Source: CBDCXE01 sp965223725 [NCBI: Nitrospinota bacterium]
GTDB taxonomy: Bacteria > Nitrospinota_A > UBA7883
Assembly: GCA_965223725.1 (NCBI GenBank)
Contig: CBDCXE010000001.1
Location: 1 to 64,000 of the forward strand
DNA length: 64,000 nucleotides
Direction of reading: 5' to 3'
Part shown: positions 25,728 to 35,198 of the stretch, in pieces
Layout of the letters: every line of letters begins with the position of its first letter
How positions within the stretch are numbered: position 1 is the stretch's first letter
Made by a program: the position numbers and the translations under genes
Notes under the pieces: generated by a model
What the model was told of the DNA's origin: nothing
Database searches by the model: none
The model's input: the letters and a program-made list of their open reading frames with translations, nothing else

Positions 25728-26672
25728 TCATCCCTCCTCAGGTCTGAGTTTCAATTTTGATTCTACTGGTTTAAACACTGAAGGCGCTGGCTTTCCAGGC
25801 TTACGTTTTATATCATCACGGAACAGTTTCTGCTCTTGTATCAACAAATGGTCAGGCATAACAGACAATACCTTGCCGCATTTTTTACCCAAGTATTGTT
25901 CTTTCCGAACAGAATAACCCTTTCCGTCTGGAGCTTTAATAAGAGCCAGGTTCTCATCGCCAGATTTAATTATACCGGTAATTTTCAGCGACATCAGATC
26001 ATAGTTTTCCAATATTTCTCGATCCCTGCTCGGATCACATATGGCTTCAATAGACTTGATTTCATCATCAAGTTCTATCAATGGTTTAAATGGATCGCGC
26101 CTGCCGAAGGATGCATAGCGCCATTGCTTTTTCGGCTCGGCTGACGTTTCCATCTTAGGCTCAGAACTTTCAGTTGCCACCCCGTCGGTCCCTTCTTTTG
26201 CAGGATCGCTCTTCGCTGCCACCATGGGGGTAGTGCCCCGAAATCCTTTGTCATTACCTGCCAGCTTGAATAAACGCCAAATCAGTTCGTTTTTTCCATC
26301 CCTTTGCCAGGTTTCACCCACTATTTGCTCGGACACAGGCTCCTGGTTTTCAAAAGTTTGCGATCGAGTATAATTAACCACGGCCAACGGCCCGTTGACA
26401 TTTACACTTTTAATCACTGTTCTATAAGACTTCCTTGGCTGAGTCAAAAGCTCCACCAGCTTGTTTCTGTTCGTTTTGTTATCTGTAAACGCAGGCGAAA
26501 TCAGGTTGCTGATAGCCTGTTTGTTCTTCGATACAATCGCCTGGTTCATAGACTGAAAAGATGCGCGTATATTTTTTTCTCCGGCATCCTCGGCGCCTTT
26601 CATAAACGAGCCATAGCCCAGGTATAAAGCAACAGCCAACACAGCGATTCCAGCAATCGCTTTAATTGCCAT
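25728..26672 (-). CDS. pilP: PilP-family pilus assembly protein with extra N-terminal domain
   Basis: 314 residues, far longer than the usual about 175. An N-terminal membrane anchor (about 5-21) is followed by a roughly 110-residue domain (SMNQAIVSKNKQAISNLIS, then TWQRDGKNELIWRLF) resembling NTF2-like/SnoaL folds, a low-complexity Ala/Glu/Lys linker, and then a standard PilP domain (GRRDPFKPL, LKITGIIKSGDENLALI, GYSVRKEQYLGKKCGKVL). PilP links the PilMNO inner-membrane platform to PilQ. The normal Cys lipobox is replaced by a membrane helix. The added domain is unusual. Confidence 0.85.
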   Translation of the reverse strand: MAIKAIAGIAVLAVALYLGYGSFMKGAEDAGEKNIRASFQSMNQAIVSKNKQAISNLISPAFTDNKTNRNKLVELLTQPRKSYRTVIKSVNVNGPLAVVNYTRSQTFENQEPVSEQIVGETWQRDGKNELIWRLFKLAGNDKGFRGTTPMVAAKSDPAKEGTDGVATESSEPKMETSAEPKKQWRYASFGRRDPFKPLIELDDEIKSIEAICDPSRDREILENYDLMSLKITGIIKSGDENLALIKAPDGKGYSVRKEQYLGKKCGKVLSVMPDHLLIQEQKLFRDDIKRKPGKPAPSVFKPVESKLKLRPEEG

Positions 26673-26726
26673 AAATCGATCTCCATCGCATTACTGCACG
26701 ACTATTTTTTTCGTTTTCAGGTTTCA

Positions 26727-27380
26727 TCATAGCTTCTTTTTATCGCCATTCTTTTCACTTTTGTTTTTGGCTTCTTCGAGATCTTTCTCAAGGAATCGAT
26801 ATGTTGTGGCCATGCATTCCACAGAAAGGTTGCCTTGACCCACATCATTTTTACCTTTTTTCATATCACCCATTTTTATGTTATCCACGGTAACAATTCT
26901 GCGAAATCTGGATACCTCATCAAAAAAACGCAGAACATCATGAAACCTACCTGTCACTTTCAGAGCAACCGGCACCTCGGAATAGTGGTCCTTAGGATTT
27001 TCCCCAAGCGGTTTAAACTTGACAAACTCCAGCCCTGATTGCCTGCCGGTATTTGATACCTGCTCGAGTAGTTTTGGAATTTCTCTTTGTGATGGGAGCT
27101 GTTCCGAGGTTTGCAATAACTGGTTTTCCAAGCGTAGAATCTCCGATTCCAACGCGGCAAACTTTTTGCCATGTTGTTTATATACTTCTACCTCACGCTT
27201 AATTTTATCCAGGTCATTCTCCAGTTTGGAGATCTGCTCGTTCTTACCCGATACAACGAAGAAATAGAATATCCCAAACAACAGAAGCAAAACAACGCCA
27301 ATACCAAGCAATCTTTGCCATTTCGGCAATGGTGTCAGCCTGTCATAAGGCAATTTTTCGAATATATTATCCAGATCCAC
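26727..27380 (-). CDS. pilO: Type IV pilus inner-membrane protein PilO
   Basis: 217 residues. One membrane helix at about 24-45, a periplasmic coiled coil (about 46-100, rich in Lys/Glu/Gln), then the PilO fold with LLEQVSNTGRQSGLEFVKF and VALKVTGRFHDVLRFFDEV. It pairs with PilN to form the alignment platform. The C-terminus is Lys/Glu-rich. It lies between pilN and pilP with 50-base gaps, same strand. Confidence 0.92.
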   Translation of the reverse strand: MDLDNIFEKLPYDRLTPLPKWQRLLGIGVVLLLLFGIFYFFVVSGKNEQISKLENDLDKIKREVEVYKQHGKKFAALESEILRLENQLLQTSEQLPSQREIPKLLEQVSNTGRQSGLEFVKFKPLGENPKDHYSEVPVALKVTGRFHDVLRFFDEVSRFRRIVTVDNIKMGDMKKGKNDVGQGNLSVECMATTYRFLEKDLEEAKNKSEKNGDKKKL

Positions 27381-27431
27381 TTTATAACTTTCTTCTGCTC
27401 ATTCTCAAATAGTTTTCATTAAGGTCGCAAA

Positions 27432-28061
27432 TCAGCGTTTCCCTTTTTTCTTATTCTTCTTTTTTTTGGCGGCTTCCTCTGCTTCCTTTTCTTTCCGAAT
27501 ACGTTCATCTTCCATCTTTTTACCAAGGACCGTCATCCCGTTAACCGTAAACTCTTTAAGAATTTCGTCGCCCAGCTTTGCCCGTTCAATGCCCTCCAGG
27601 TCAACATTCACAAAATGCTCAGACTTTTCCATATTTTTCATAAGCTGGGCAATGGAATTGTTGGAAAATGAATAGCCTTTAATAGCAATCATGCCCCGGT
27701 TGTCTCTAACATTAGTGAGCCATACTTCTTGTGGCAAGATCACATTCAGGTTATCAAAATAGATCGCTGGCCCCTGCTTCATTTCTTTTAATAAATCTAT
27801 GGCATGTAATATATTGTTGACCCTGGTCCGCCTCGCGTCCATTTCGTCCACTGCGTCACGGATCTTCTTTTGCCTGTCACGCTCTTGCTTGGCGAATGTT
27901 ATCTGATTTTCTGTTTCTGATATTTGCGATGACTTGGCCTGCCACCAAATACCACACAACACCACAAGCGCAATCAGCCCCAGGATGCCCAGCATAACCT
28001 CCTGTTGGATTTCAAGCCTGTCTTTGGCCTGCCTGTCAGCAATCAGGTTAATTTTGATCAT
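27432..28061 (-). CDS. pilN: Type IV pilus inner-membrane protein PilN
   Basis: 209 residues. It starts MIKINLIADR, the cytosolic motif that binds PilM, followed by one membrane helix (about 24-43), a coiled coil and the PilN periplasmic domain (VWLTNVRDNRGMIAIKGYS). The last 20 residues are a Lys-rich, low-complexity tail (AAKKKKNKKKGKR) that is not typical of PilN. The start overlaps the end of pilM by 4 bases, so the pair is coupled. Confidence 0.92.
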   Translation of the reverse strand: MIKINLIADRQAKDRLEIQQEVMLGILGLIALVVLCGIWWQAKSSQISETENQITFAKQERDRQKKIRDAVDEMDARRTRVNNILHAIDLLKEMKQGPAIYFDNLNVILPQEVWLTNVRDNRGMIAIKGYSFSNNSIAQLMKNMEKSEHFVNVDLEGIERAKLGDEILKEFTVNGMTVLGKKMEDERIRKEKEAEEAAKKKKNKKKGKR

Positions 28062-29149
28062 TTGTCATCCAGCTTTCTGGTGGCCAGGCCCAAAGCTATT
28101 ACACCCATAGGACCAATAGCATCGATATATTCCTGATCAAATATCTTTTGACTGATATTCATGTTTGTGAACGGATTGATAATTGTACTTTCCAACCCGG
28201 TCTCTTCGGTCACCATTTTATCGATACCTTCCAACATCGCGCTACCACCACAAAGATGGATTCTTTTTACCCGCTCATTAGAGGTCTTTTGGTACATCTC
28301 GATAGTGCTGGTCAGCTCAGAGCATATCTCCGCCACGCCGCTTTTCAGGTGTGGAATCAGCTCCGCCTCGGTGACAGACTCTGCAAGATGGCCAAGCTTG
28401 ATGCTTTCAGCGTCCCGAAACCCTACGTTCAGGTTTTTCTGGATCATCTCAGTTATATTATTACCACCCACAGGGATATCCCGCGTATAGGCGGTGATTC
28501 CGTTTTCTATTATATTGACGTTGGTGGATGAAGCGCCAATATTCACCAGCGCAAAAGTGTCATCCTCCGCCAGTCCTCTGGAAATCTCATAACCATTTTC
28601 AAGGGCAAAAATATCAAGGTCGACAACCACAGCTTTTAAGCCCGCCTGCTGTATGATCTCTTTTTGCTCCTCGACCAGGCTTTTCTTTGCCGCGACAAGG
28701 AGCACATCCATTTGACGATCTTCATCGCCCATTATTTTCTCACCCTTCTTCGGTATCTCTCCTTCAGCGTCAACAACCTGAAAATCAACATTGACTTCGT
28801 CAATATCAAAAGGTATATATTGCTCCGCCTCCTGCTGGATAGATTCCGCCAGGTCCTCTTCGCTCATCAATGGCACTGTGATTTTTTTGATGATGACATC
28901 TTGCCCGGATATAGAAAAAGCGCAGCTTTTATATGAGGTAAGTTTTTCCGCTTTGATAAGATTTTTTATGCCCTCGGAAATGGCTGTGGGGTTTTCCACA
29001 TCACCATCGACTATTGTATCTGGCGGCAGGCTGATCATCCCGAAATTAACCAGGCTGTAACTACCTTTATTCTGCTTCAATAGCGCTATTTTAATAGATG
29101 TTGAGCCTACATCGATACCCAACAACGCCTTATTGCCAAAATCAAACAA
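28058..29149 (-). CDS. pilM: Type IV pilus actin-like ATPase PilM
   Basis: 363 residues, standard length. An actin/FtsA-like fold: the phosphate-1 loop GIDVGSTSIKIALL at the N-terminus, QEAEQYIPFDIDEVNVDFQV of the 1C-like region, NIGASSTNVNIIENG (phosphate 2) and HLCGGSAMLEGID (adenosine). It is the cytosolic ring that binds the PilN N-terminus. First of the pil genes; the small XRE gene lies 52 bases upstream and may share the promoter. Confidence 0.95.
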   Translation of the reverse strand: MFDFGNKALLGIDVGSTSIKIALLKQNKGSYSLVNFGMISLPPDTIVDGDVENPTAISEGIKNLIKAEKLTSYKSCAFSISGQDVIIKKITVPLMSEEDLAESIQQEAEQYIPFDIDEVNVDFQVVDAEGEIPKKGEKIMGDEDRQMDVLLVAAKKSLVEEQKEIIQQAGLKAVVVDLDIFALENGYEISRGLAEDDTFALVNIGASSTNVNIIENGITAYTRDIPVGGNNITEMIQKNLNVGFRDAESIKLGHLAESVTEAELIPHLKSGVAEICSELTSTIEMYQKTSNERVKRIHLCGGSAMLEGIDKMVTEETGLESTIINPFTNMNISQKIFDQEYIDAIGPMGVIALGLATRKLDDK

Positions 29150-29201
29150 TAGATTTCTCCATTAATCTATTTATCAATTTCATTCCCCCAAATTGCAAAG
29201 C

Positions 29202-29420
29202 CTATAGATCAAAAAAAACTCCATCCCTGTCATCCAGGTCAAGGTCAAGGGCAACCAGTATTTTTCTTTTTGTATCCAGCCTACAATAGTAGCCTTTTTC
29301 CACTCTGTCAATCGTTTGAACAGACAATCCTGTTTTCCGCGCGAGCTCTGCCTTACTCATCATTTTGGATTCACGGATAGATTGGACATTGTTCCTTTGA
29401 TTAAGGCTCTTTGAAGACAT
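29202..29420 (-). CDS. Small XRE-type regulator upstream of the pil operon
   Basis: 72 residues: an XRE helix-turn-helix (IRESKMMSKAELARKTGLS, VQTIDRVEKG) plus a short acidic tail (DLDLDDRDG). It precedes pilM by 52 bases on the same strand, with an AT-rich region of 240 bases before it that probably holds the operon promoter. A role in controlling the pil operon is likely but inferred from position alone. Confidence 0.7.
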   Translation of the reverse strand: MSSKSLNQRNNVQSIRESKMMSKAELARKTGLSVQTIDRVEKGYYCRLDTKRKILVALDLDLDDRDGVFFDL

Positions 29421-29660
29421 TTAATACAGATCCATCATCATGATTTTCTACTGACAACCATAATTAATCCCCCAACTATAATTTAAGCTAAGTTTATACT
29501 AATTAAGTGTATTTGTCAATAAATTTCCTAAATTTCCCATTAATTAGATGGTCATTATACAATAAATGTATTCTATTTCCTTAATTTGAAATCTACCCTT
29601 CTACATTCTAATAACCATTTTAATTATATATTAACTATATAGTAATTAACTGCCATGAAA

Positions 29661-30149
29661 TTACAACTTTTCAAATCTACAGTCTTTTCTTTCCAAATCA
29701 GCAAAGGCGACTGTCGCTATTCCGCTCATCCAGCCGCACCCTTCGCCCGGGTTTACCACAATTGTGTCTCCAACAATCTCAAAATGCTTCTTGTGTGTGT
29801 GCCCATATACAACCATGTCAAACTCACCGCTGGCAATATATTCATCCAGGTTATCTGGCTCGTGCAGCATCGCAATTTTAGAGCCATTAAATTGCAATGG
29901 ATACGGCCGGTCGTTCAGCACCCAGCCGGATCGTTTGAACATACTCTGCAAACCTGCTTTCTCACCATCGTTGTTGCCGAATACCGCAAATAAAGGCTTA
30001 TCGAGCTTCCTGAACGGTTTTAATGAAAATGGTGAAACAAAATCACCGCAGTGTAATACAGCCTCAACATCAGATTGGTTAAACAGGTCAACTGCTTTTT
30101 CTATAAATGGAATTCTATCGTGGGTATCAGAAATTAAGCCCAAAATCAT
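29661..30149 (-). CDS. YfcE-like metallophosphoesterase
   Basis: 162 residues with the calcineurin-like signature: ISDTHDR near the N-terminus, VLHCGDFVSP, GNNDGE, and VYGHTHKKHFE. These are the metal ligands of small phosphodiesterases of the YfcE/MJ0936 type. The physiological substrate is unknown. The start overlaps the end of glgC by 4 bases (30146-30149), so the two are coupled. Confidence 0.85.
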   Translation of the reverse strand: MILGLISDTHDRIPFIEKAVDLFNQSDVEAVLHCGDFVSPFSLKPFRKLDKPLFAVFGNNDGEKAGLQSMFKRSGWVLNDRPYPLQFNGSKIAMLHEPDNLDEYIASGEFDMVVYGHTHKKHFEIVGDTIVVNPGEGCGWMSGIATVAFADLERKDCRFEKL

Positions 30150-31426
30150 ATAACGGTACCTGGCGGGATAGCGGTGTTTTTTGGAATAACGACTATTCCA
30201 TCCCGAATATAGTAAAAATCACCATCTTCGTGATCAACGCCCCTGGAGTTTATTATCTTGCAGCCAGCGCCTATACGCACATTCTTATCCAGAATCGCAT
30301 TCTTAATAACCGCCCCTTCACAAACGCCAGCCCGCTCTTTATCATTTATATGTCCCAGGCGCTCTTTCGAATCGCTCCCCATAACAATGGCTTTTTCGAT
30401 ATGGGTCGACTTCCCGATTTGTGAGCGTATACCAATAACAGATTTTATTATTTTGGACCCCTCTGCAATATTGCAACCATCGCTGATCACAGACTCCGAA
30501 ACATGCGCGCCCAAAAATCGTGATGCAGTCAGGAACCTTTGCTTTGTAAATATTTTCTCCGATTCATCACCATAAAAATCAAAGGGAGGGTCGTGCGAGC
30601 CGAGCTGGATGTTGGCTTCGAAAAACGATTTTATGGTTCCAATGTCTTCCCAGTAGCCAGTGAACAGATGAGCGACGGTTTTATATTTGGAAAGCGAGGA
30701 TGGGATTATATCCTTCCCAAAATCGATCCGGTCATCGCCCTGCAGTATCTCTTTCAAAACGCCGGTTTCGAACACATATATACCCATGCTGGCCAACCAC
30801 CGCTTCTCCTTCGACACAACATCACGCTGGCTGGCAAATTCATCACTGATCCTGAATTTATCCACCACGTTTTGATCACTGGTTTTTTCCACGAACTCTG
30901 ATATACACCCCTCTTCATCGATACGCATGATACCAAACCCGGAAACTTTCTCTCGCTCCACCGGCAGCACACTAATGGTTATATCGGCGCTTTTGCTCAG
31001 GTGTGTCGCCAGCAACTGCTGATAGTTCATCTTGTACAGCTGGTCACCACTGAGGATAACAACACGTTTATAGCGATCCAGGTTAACGAGCCCAAGGCAT
31101 TTGCGCACGGCGTCCGCTGTCCCCTGGAACCAATCCTCCGATCCGCTGTCGGTTTGCGCCGCCGCAAGTACGCTGACAAACCCTTCAGAAAAAACGTCCA
31201 TCAGGTAGGCCCTGGAGACATGCTGGTTTAGGGAAGCGCTCATAAATTGTGACAGTATGTAAATATTGCGCAACCCACTGTTTATACTGTTGCTTATAGG
31301 AACATCTATCAGCCGATACTTGCCACCCAGTGGCACTGCAGGCTTGCAACGCTCCTTTGTCAGCGGGAACAGCCTTGTGCCTCGGCCGCCGCCCAGTATG
31401 ATTGTAAGGTTTCCCTTTATCATCAT
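30146..31426 (-). CDS. glgC: Glucose-1-phosphate adenylyltransferase
   Basis: About 426 residues. ATG 31426 or 31423 is favoured over TTG 31435, since a GGGCGGA sequence precedes them. It makes ADP-glucose for glycogen. The nucleotidyltransferase N-terminal domain has ILGGGRGTRLFPLTKERCKP, VPISNSINSGLRNIYIL and WFQGTADAVRK; a left-handed beta helix forms the C-terminal domain, with GSKIIKSVIG and AVIKNAILDKNVRIG repeats. No other glycogen gene is in the window. Confidence 0.93.
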   Translation of the reverse strand: MMIKGNLTIILGGGRGTRLFPLTKERCKPAVPLGGKYRLIDVPISNSINSGLRNIYILSQFMSASLNQHVSRAYLMDVFSEGFVSVLAAAQTDSGSEDWFQGTADAVRKCLGLVNLDRYKRVVILSGDQLYKMNYQQLLATHLSKSADITISVLPVEREKVSGFGIMRIDEEGCISEFVEKTSDQNVVDKFRISDEFASQRDVVSKEKRWLASMGIYVFETGVLKEILQGDDRIDFGKDIIPSSLSKYKTVAHLFTGYWEDIGTIKSFFEANIQLGSHDPPFDFYGDESEKIFTKQRFLTASRFLGAHVSESVISDGCNIAEGSKIIKSVIGIRSQIGKSTHIEKAIVMGSDSKERLGHINDKERAGVCEGAVIKNAILDKNVRIGAGCKIINSRGVDHEDGDFYYIRDGIVVIPKNTAIPPGTVI

Positions 31427-31524
31427 TCCGCCCAATGTATAGCGCCCTTCAAATATTAAATATTTAGAGTTGTAAACATAGATTATATCAGCGCAATATT
31501 AATTTTGTGTAAAATTAGCAAAGC

Positions 31525-32412
31525 TCAAAAATAACAGAGCGATGTCGATGTCGTATCTATCAACCCTCTGTTTTTCACACTGTTTTTCTGCGACTGGTTT
31601 GCATAGCAGTAGGCGCACCCGGATACACAAGTGTTGTATGCGCCTATATCCTTGCTCTCGACGCAACAGCACCCTGCCCTTGTCGGCTTTGTTTTCAAAT
31701 TTTCAAGCCTCAGACCCCAGACTTTCTCAAACCGGGCCACATCGATACATTTGGCGGGCGGAGCTATTTCCTCGTCCAGCTCCGGCTCGCAACAGGCTGT
31801 CAATTGCATGCCATGCTTATGGGCTATCTCTTTTAATCCTGTGGCGAGCTCTTCCAGCTCTATCCACGCTGGGTCTGTATAGGTTATGTCGTTTTTTCCG
31901 AGCAGCGGATAAAAATTGCGCTCGAGCTTTTTATACCTGTCGATAAATGAGATAACACATGTGTCGGTTGCGCCTTCCAGCGCATGGCACAGTTTCAAAA
32001 AATTTTCTCTGTGCCAGCCAACATCTGTCAACGATGTCAAAACTATCGGGTCATAACGCCAAACAACGCTTGATTGACCAAAGCTTTTAGCCAGCTTCCG
32101 GGCGGTTTTGCAGGCGTCATCGACGCTCGGTACTGCTGGCTCCAAGAACTTTGGGTATCCTGTGATCGTGTTCTGGAAATAGAACCGATAACCGATATCG
32201 CCCAGCTCGTCAAACTGTCTGGCCATCTTGCCAAAATCCCGGGACCAGAAAACAATTCCATCTACGGCATCTGGGTTTAGCGGTATGGTTTCGACTATTT
32301 TCGCGTTGAACGGGTTGCGCACTTCGCAATAACCGTTCCTGATTTTATCCATGAACCAGTCGGCGTAGTATGCTGGGATATCAGTACGGCGGGAAGCGGA
32401 TATGATAGTCAA
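31525..32412 (-). CDS. DUF1848-family protein (possible radical SAM-like Fe-S protein)
   Basis: About 295 residues from TTG 32412, 8 bases past the recN stop; longer forms would run inside recN. The N-terminus TIISASRRTDIPAYYADWF and the middle VFWSRDF and VWRYDPIVLT match the DUF1848 family. The C-terminal Cys cluster CCCVESKDIGAYNTCVSGCAYCYANQ-type (written here in parts: CCCVESKDIG, then CVSGCAYCYANQ) is a CxxxCxxC Fe-S site as in spore-photoproduct-lyase-like enzymes. Function not established. The last 25 residues are polar and may be divergent. Confidence 0.8.
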   Translation of the reverse strand: MTIISASRRTDIPAYYADWFMDKIRNGYCEVRNPFNAKIVETIPLNPDAVDGIVFWSRDFGKMARQFDELGDIGYRFYFQNTITGYPKFLEPAVPSVDDACKTARKLAKSFGQSSVVWRYDPIVLTSLTDVGWHRENFLKLCHALEGATDTCVISFIDRYKKLERNFYPLLGKNDITYTDPAWIELEELATGLKEIAHKHGMQLTACCEPELDEEIAPPAKCIDVARFEKVWGLRLENLKTKPTRAGCCCVESKDIGAYNTCVSGCAYCYANQSQKNSVKNRGLIDTTSTSLCYF

Positions 32413-32419
32413 TTGTAAT

Positions 32420-34105
32420 CTACCGTCGTTTCGCCTCCGCCAAGGCTTCCTTCGCCCATTTGCGGGCCGACTTGTCACCATGGCCGCCATCCAGCCCTCC
32501 CGCCATACGGGCAATTTCTGTCACCTGTTCCTGTTTGGTCAACTGCTGTATCATAACCGTCACCCGCCCCTCCTTTTCCGTTTTGCTGATATGGAAATGT
32601 GTGTCGGCGTATCTGGCCACCTGCGCCAGGTGGGTGACACAGAAGACCTGGCAGTTGGCCGCCAGCTTATGAAGCTTTCGACCCAGCCTATCGGCGGTGG
32701 CGCCGCCTACCCCGGAATCAATCTCGTCAAATATCATCGATGCCGCCGCCTGCTCGCCCTTGATCATCGCTTTGAGAGAGAGCATGACACGGCTGATCTC
32801 GCCACCGGAGGCAATCTTGGCCAGCGGTTTTGGGGGCTCGCCCGGGTTTGCGCTGAACAGAAACTCCATTTCGCCATAACCGTTTTCATTCAGCCTTTCA
32901 ACATCTTCATAAATGAAACCTGGTTCCAGAACAGCTTTATCCATGCCAAGGTCCGCCAGCTCATCATGGGCGGCTTTGGAAAAACTGGTTGCTCCCTTAC
33001 TACGTTTTTCATCCAGAGTCTTTGCTTTTTTCATGGCAAGCGAGCGGAGCGATTCCATTTCATTCTGCAGCTTTTCAATGTTTTCCTTATCAAAGTTTAG
33101 CGAGTCGAGCTTCTCGCGGGTCTGCTTTTCATATTGAAGGATCTCTTCGACAGTATCGCCATATTTTCTTTTCAGACTATTTATGAGTTCGATCCGGTCA
33201 TCCACTTCGGCGAGTTTCGTTGGGTCATGCTCTATGTTCCCTGTATACCGGCGGAGTTGGTCGACCGCCTCCTCCAACGCAAATAAGGACGATGCAAGGG
33301 TTTCGCCAGTCTCCTCCACCGATGGGTCAAGCGATACCATCTGGTCGATGGCCGACTTTGCCCTCTGCATGGCTCCGGTCGCCGATTGATCGTTTTCATC
33401 CAGCCCGTCCAGGATCATAGCAGTCAGTTCAGTCAGCTTTTCCGCATGGGTCAGGCGGGCCTTCTCTTTTACCAACTGCCCTTCCTCATCCTGATCAAGT
33501 TGGGCGGCCTGAATTTCATCCACCTGATACCGATACAGGTCGATGTTCCGCTCCATCTCTTTCTGGGCGCCCACAATTTTATCGAGCTTCCGCCGGGTTT
33601 CCTCCATCTCCCCATAGGTGGTTCTGTAATCCGAGCGTGTCGAATCGAGGCCCAGGAACCGGTCCAGCAAAAGAATATGGGACTCCGGGTCCAGCAATGT
33701 CTGATGCTCGTTTTGGCCATGGATATCCACCAGCATACCACCTGCTGTTTTAATTTGGGCGACAGTGGCCATGGCGCCGTTTATGAACACTTTGTTTCTG
33801 CCCGATCGCGAGACTGTTCTGCGGATGATCAATTCGGCGCCTGCCTCAAACCCGCCACTCTCTAGCCAAAGATTGAGCTCGTCGTTGTTGGGAATATCAA
33901 ATAACGCTTCCACTGTTGCTTCGGATGAACCGGTCCGGATCATCTCCTCGCTGGAGCGCCCACCCAGCGCCAGCCCCAACGCCTCGACCAGAATCGATTT
34001 GCCTGCGCCGGTTTCACCCGTAAATATATTCAGGCCCGGTTCAAGCTCGACAACGGCCTGATCTATTATCGCGAAGTTGGTGACCCGAAGCTCCCGCAGC
34101 ATCAT
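32420..34105 (-). CDS. recN: DNA repair protein RecN
   Basis: 561 residues, normal length. An SMC-like ATPase: LRVTNFAIIDQAVVELEPG at the N-terminus, Walker A GETGAGKS, IDIHGQNEHQTLLDPE, central coiled coil of about 200 residues with a break, ABC signature IASGGEISRVMLSLK and Walker B SMIFDEIDSGVGG. It holds broken DNA ends in double-strand break repair. It is followed 8 bases later by the DUF1848 gene and preceded at 24 bases by nadK, so all three may share a transcript. Confidence 0.97.
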   Translation of the reverse strand: MMLRELRVTNFAIIDQAVVELEPGLNIFTGETGAGKSILVEALGLALGGRSSEEMIRTGSSEATVEALFDIPNNDELNLWLESGGFEAGAELIIRRTVSRSGRNKVFINGAMATVAQIKTAGGMLVDIHGQNEHQTLLDPESHILLLDRFLGLDSTRSDYRTTYGEMEETRRKLDKIVGAQKEMERNIDLYRYQVDEIQAAQLDQDEEGQLVKEKARLTHAEKLTELTAMILDGLDENDQSATGAMQRAKSAIDQMVSLDPSVEETGETLASSLFALEEAVDQLRRYTGNIEHDPTKLAEVDDRIELINSLKRKYGDTVEEILQYEKQTREKLDSLNFDKENIEKLQNEMESLRSLAMKKAKTLDEKRSKGATSFSKAAHDELADLGMDKAVLEPGFIYEDVERLNENGYGEMEFLFSANPGEPPKPLAKIASGGEISRVMLSLKAMIKGEQAAASMIFDEIDSGVGGATADRLGRKLHKLAANCQVFCVTHLAQVARYADTHFHISKTEKEGRVTVMIQQLTKQEQVTEIARMAGGLDGGHGDKSARKWAKEALAEAKRR

Positions 34106-34128
34106 ACTCCTTTTACAAACGAAAAGGG

Positions 34129-35010
34129 CTATCCGGATGAACCATGGATCGTATCACCCCATTTGAGCTTGCTGCGCAAAAGTTCATAATAGTTTTTGTA
34201 GGGGGACTGGAATATCCGAGTCACTTCCTTTGACCTTTTGATGCCAAGCTTGTGATGCGCGCTCATATTGATTGTCACTTGCCCGTCCAGCGTCATCTGC
34301 GCCGCGCCTTTCATATTATTGTCAAGGGTGATGGACACTTCCGCATTGTCTGGTATAACGATGGGGCGGTTGGTCAGCGCATGGGGGCAGATGGGGTTTA
34401 TGATAAATGAGTTCAACGATGGATACACGATCGGTCCGCCAGAAGAAAGGTTATAAGCTGTCGACCCTGTGGGTGTGGAGACCAGCAGACCATCCGCCGT
34501 ATAATTGTTTACGAAAAGACCATTGACTTCCACAGAGACGTTGATCATCTGGCTCAACGGACCTCTATGGATCACGATGTCATTTAACGCCAGCAGGTTG
34601 CCCTCCTGCAGCTTGCCATCCTGATACAGCTCCGCTTCCAACATTATCCGGTCTTCATAGCCAAGGTCGCCTGCCAGCGCTTTTTCGAGGCCGGGCAGCA
34701 TCTCCTTGTATGTAAACTCTGCCAGAAACCCCAGGGTGCCAAGGTTGACACCAAACAGTGGAGTGTTGCGGCCCTGGATCAGGCGCGCGATACCTATGAT
34801 GGTCCCATCACCACCAAGCACTGTTATCAGATCGGCCTGTTCAGCGACATCGCCCTTGCTCAAGCCTGTGTCACCCAGTTTGGCCGCTTTAGCCGCTTCT
34901 TTTTCGACGAGAGGTTGTTCACCCTTCGATTTTAGCCAATTCGCCAGCTTTGCCACACAGGTGGCTGCCGATGGACTCTTTAAATTCGCGACTATACCTA
35001 CTGTTTTCAT
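34129..35010 (-). CDS. nadK: NAD kinase
   Basis: 293 residues. It phosphorylates NAD to NADP. Signature GGDGTIIGIARL at about 70, GVNLGTLGFLAEF, NDIVIHRG, and the NAD-binding region DGLLVSTPTGSTAYNLSSGGP. Length and order are typical. The first gene of the nadK-recN minus-strand pair, an association common in other bacteria. The 170-base gap upstream separates it from the divergent BamD-like gene and should hold promoters for both. Confidence 0.96.
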   Translation of the reverse strand: MKTVGIVANLKSPSAATCVAKLANWLKSKGEQPLVEKEAAKAAKLGDTGLSKGDVAEQADLITVLGGDGTIIGIARLIQGRNTPLFGVNLGTLGFLAEFTYKEMLPGLEKALAGDLGYEDRIMLEAELYQDGKLQEGNLLALNDIVIHRGPLSQMINVSVEVNGLFVNNYTADGLLVSTPTGSTAYNLSSGGPIVYPSLNSFIINPICPHALTNRPIVIPDNAEVSITLDNNMKGAAQMTLDGQVTINMSAHHKLGIKRSKEVTRIFQSPYKNYYELLRSKLKWGDTIHGSSG

Positions 35011-35198
35011 ATTGACCAGATCAGGATATGAACTATTAAATCATATGCATATGAACCACACGACCCAACGATGGTTGTTTGGAAGTATATCAAATGAATA
35101 GCTCCACAACTTGACAGAATGACCGTTGCCGAATTTATTATACATAATGGCTTTAAAATACGGTTAAAATGTTTAATTAAAAAATGAAGAGAGATCAG

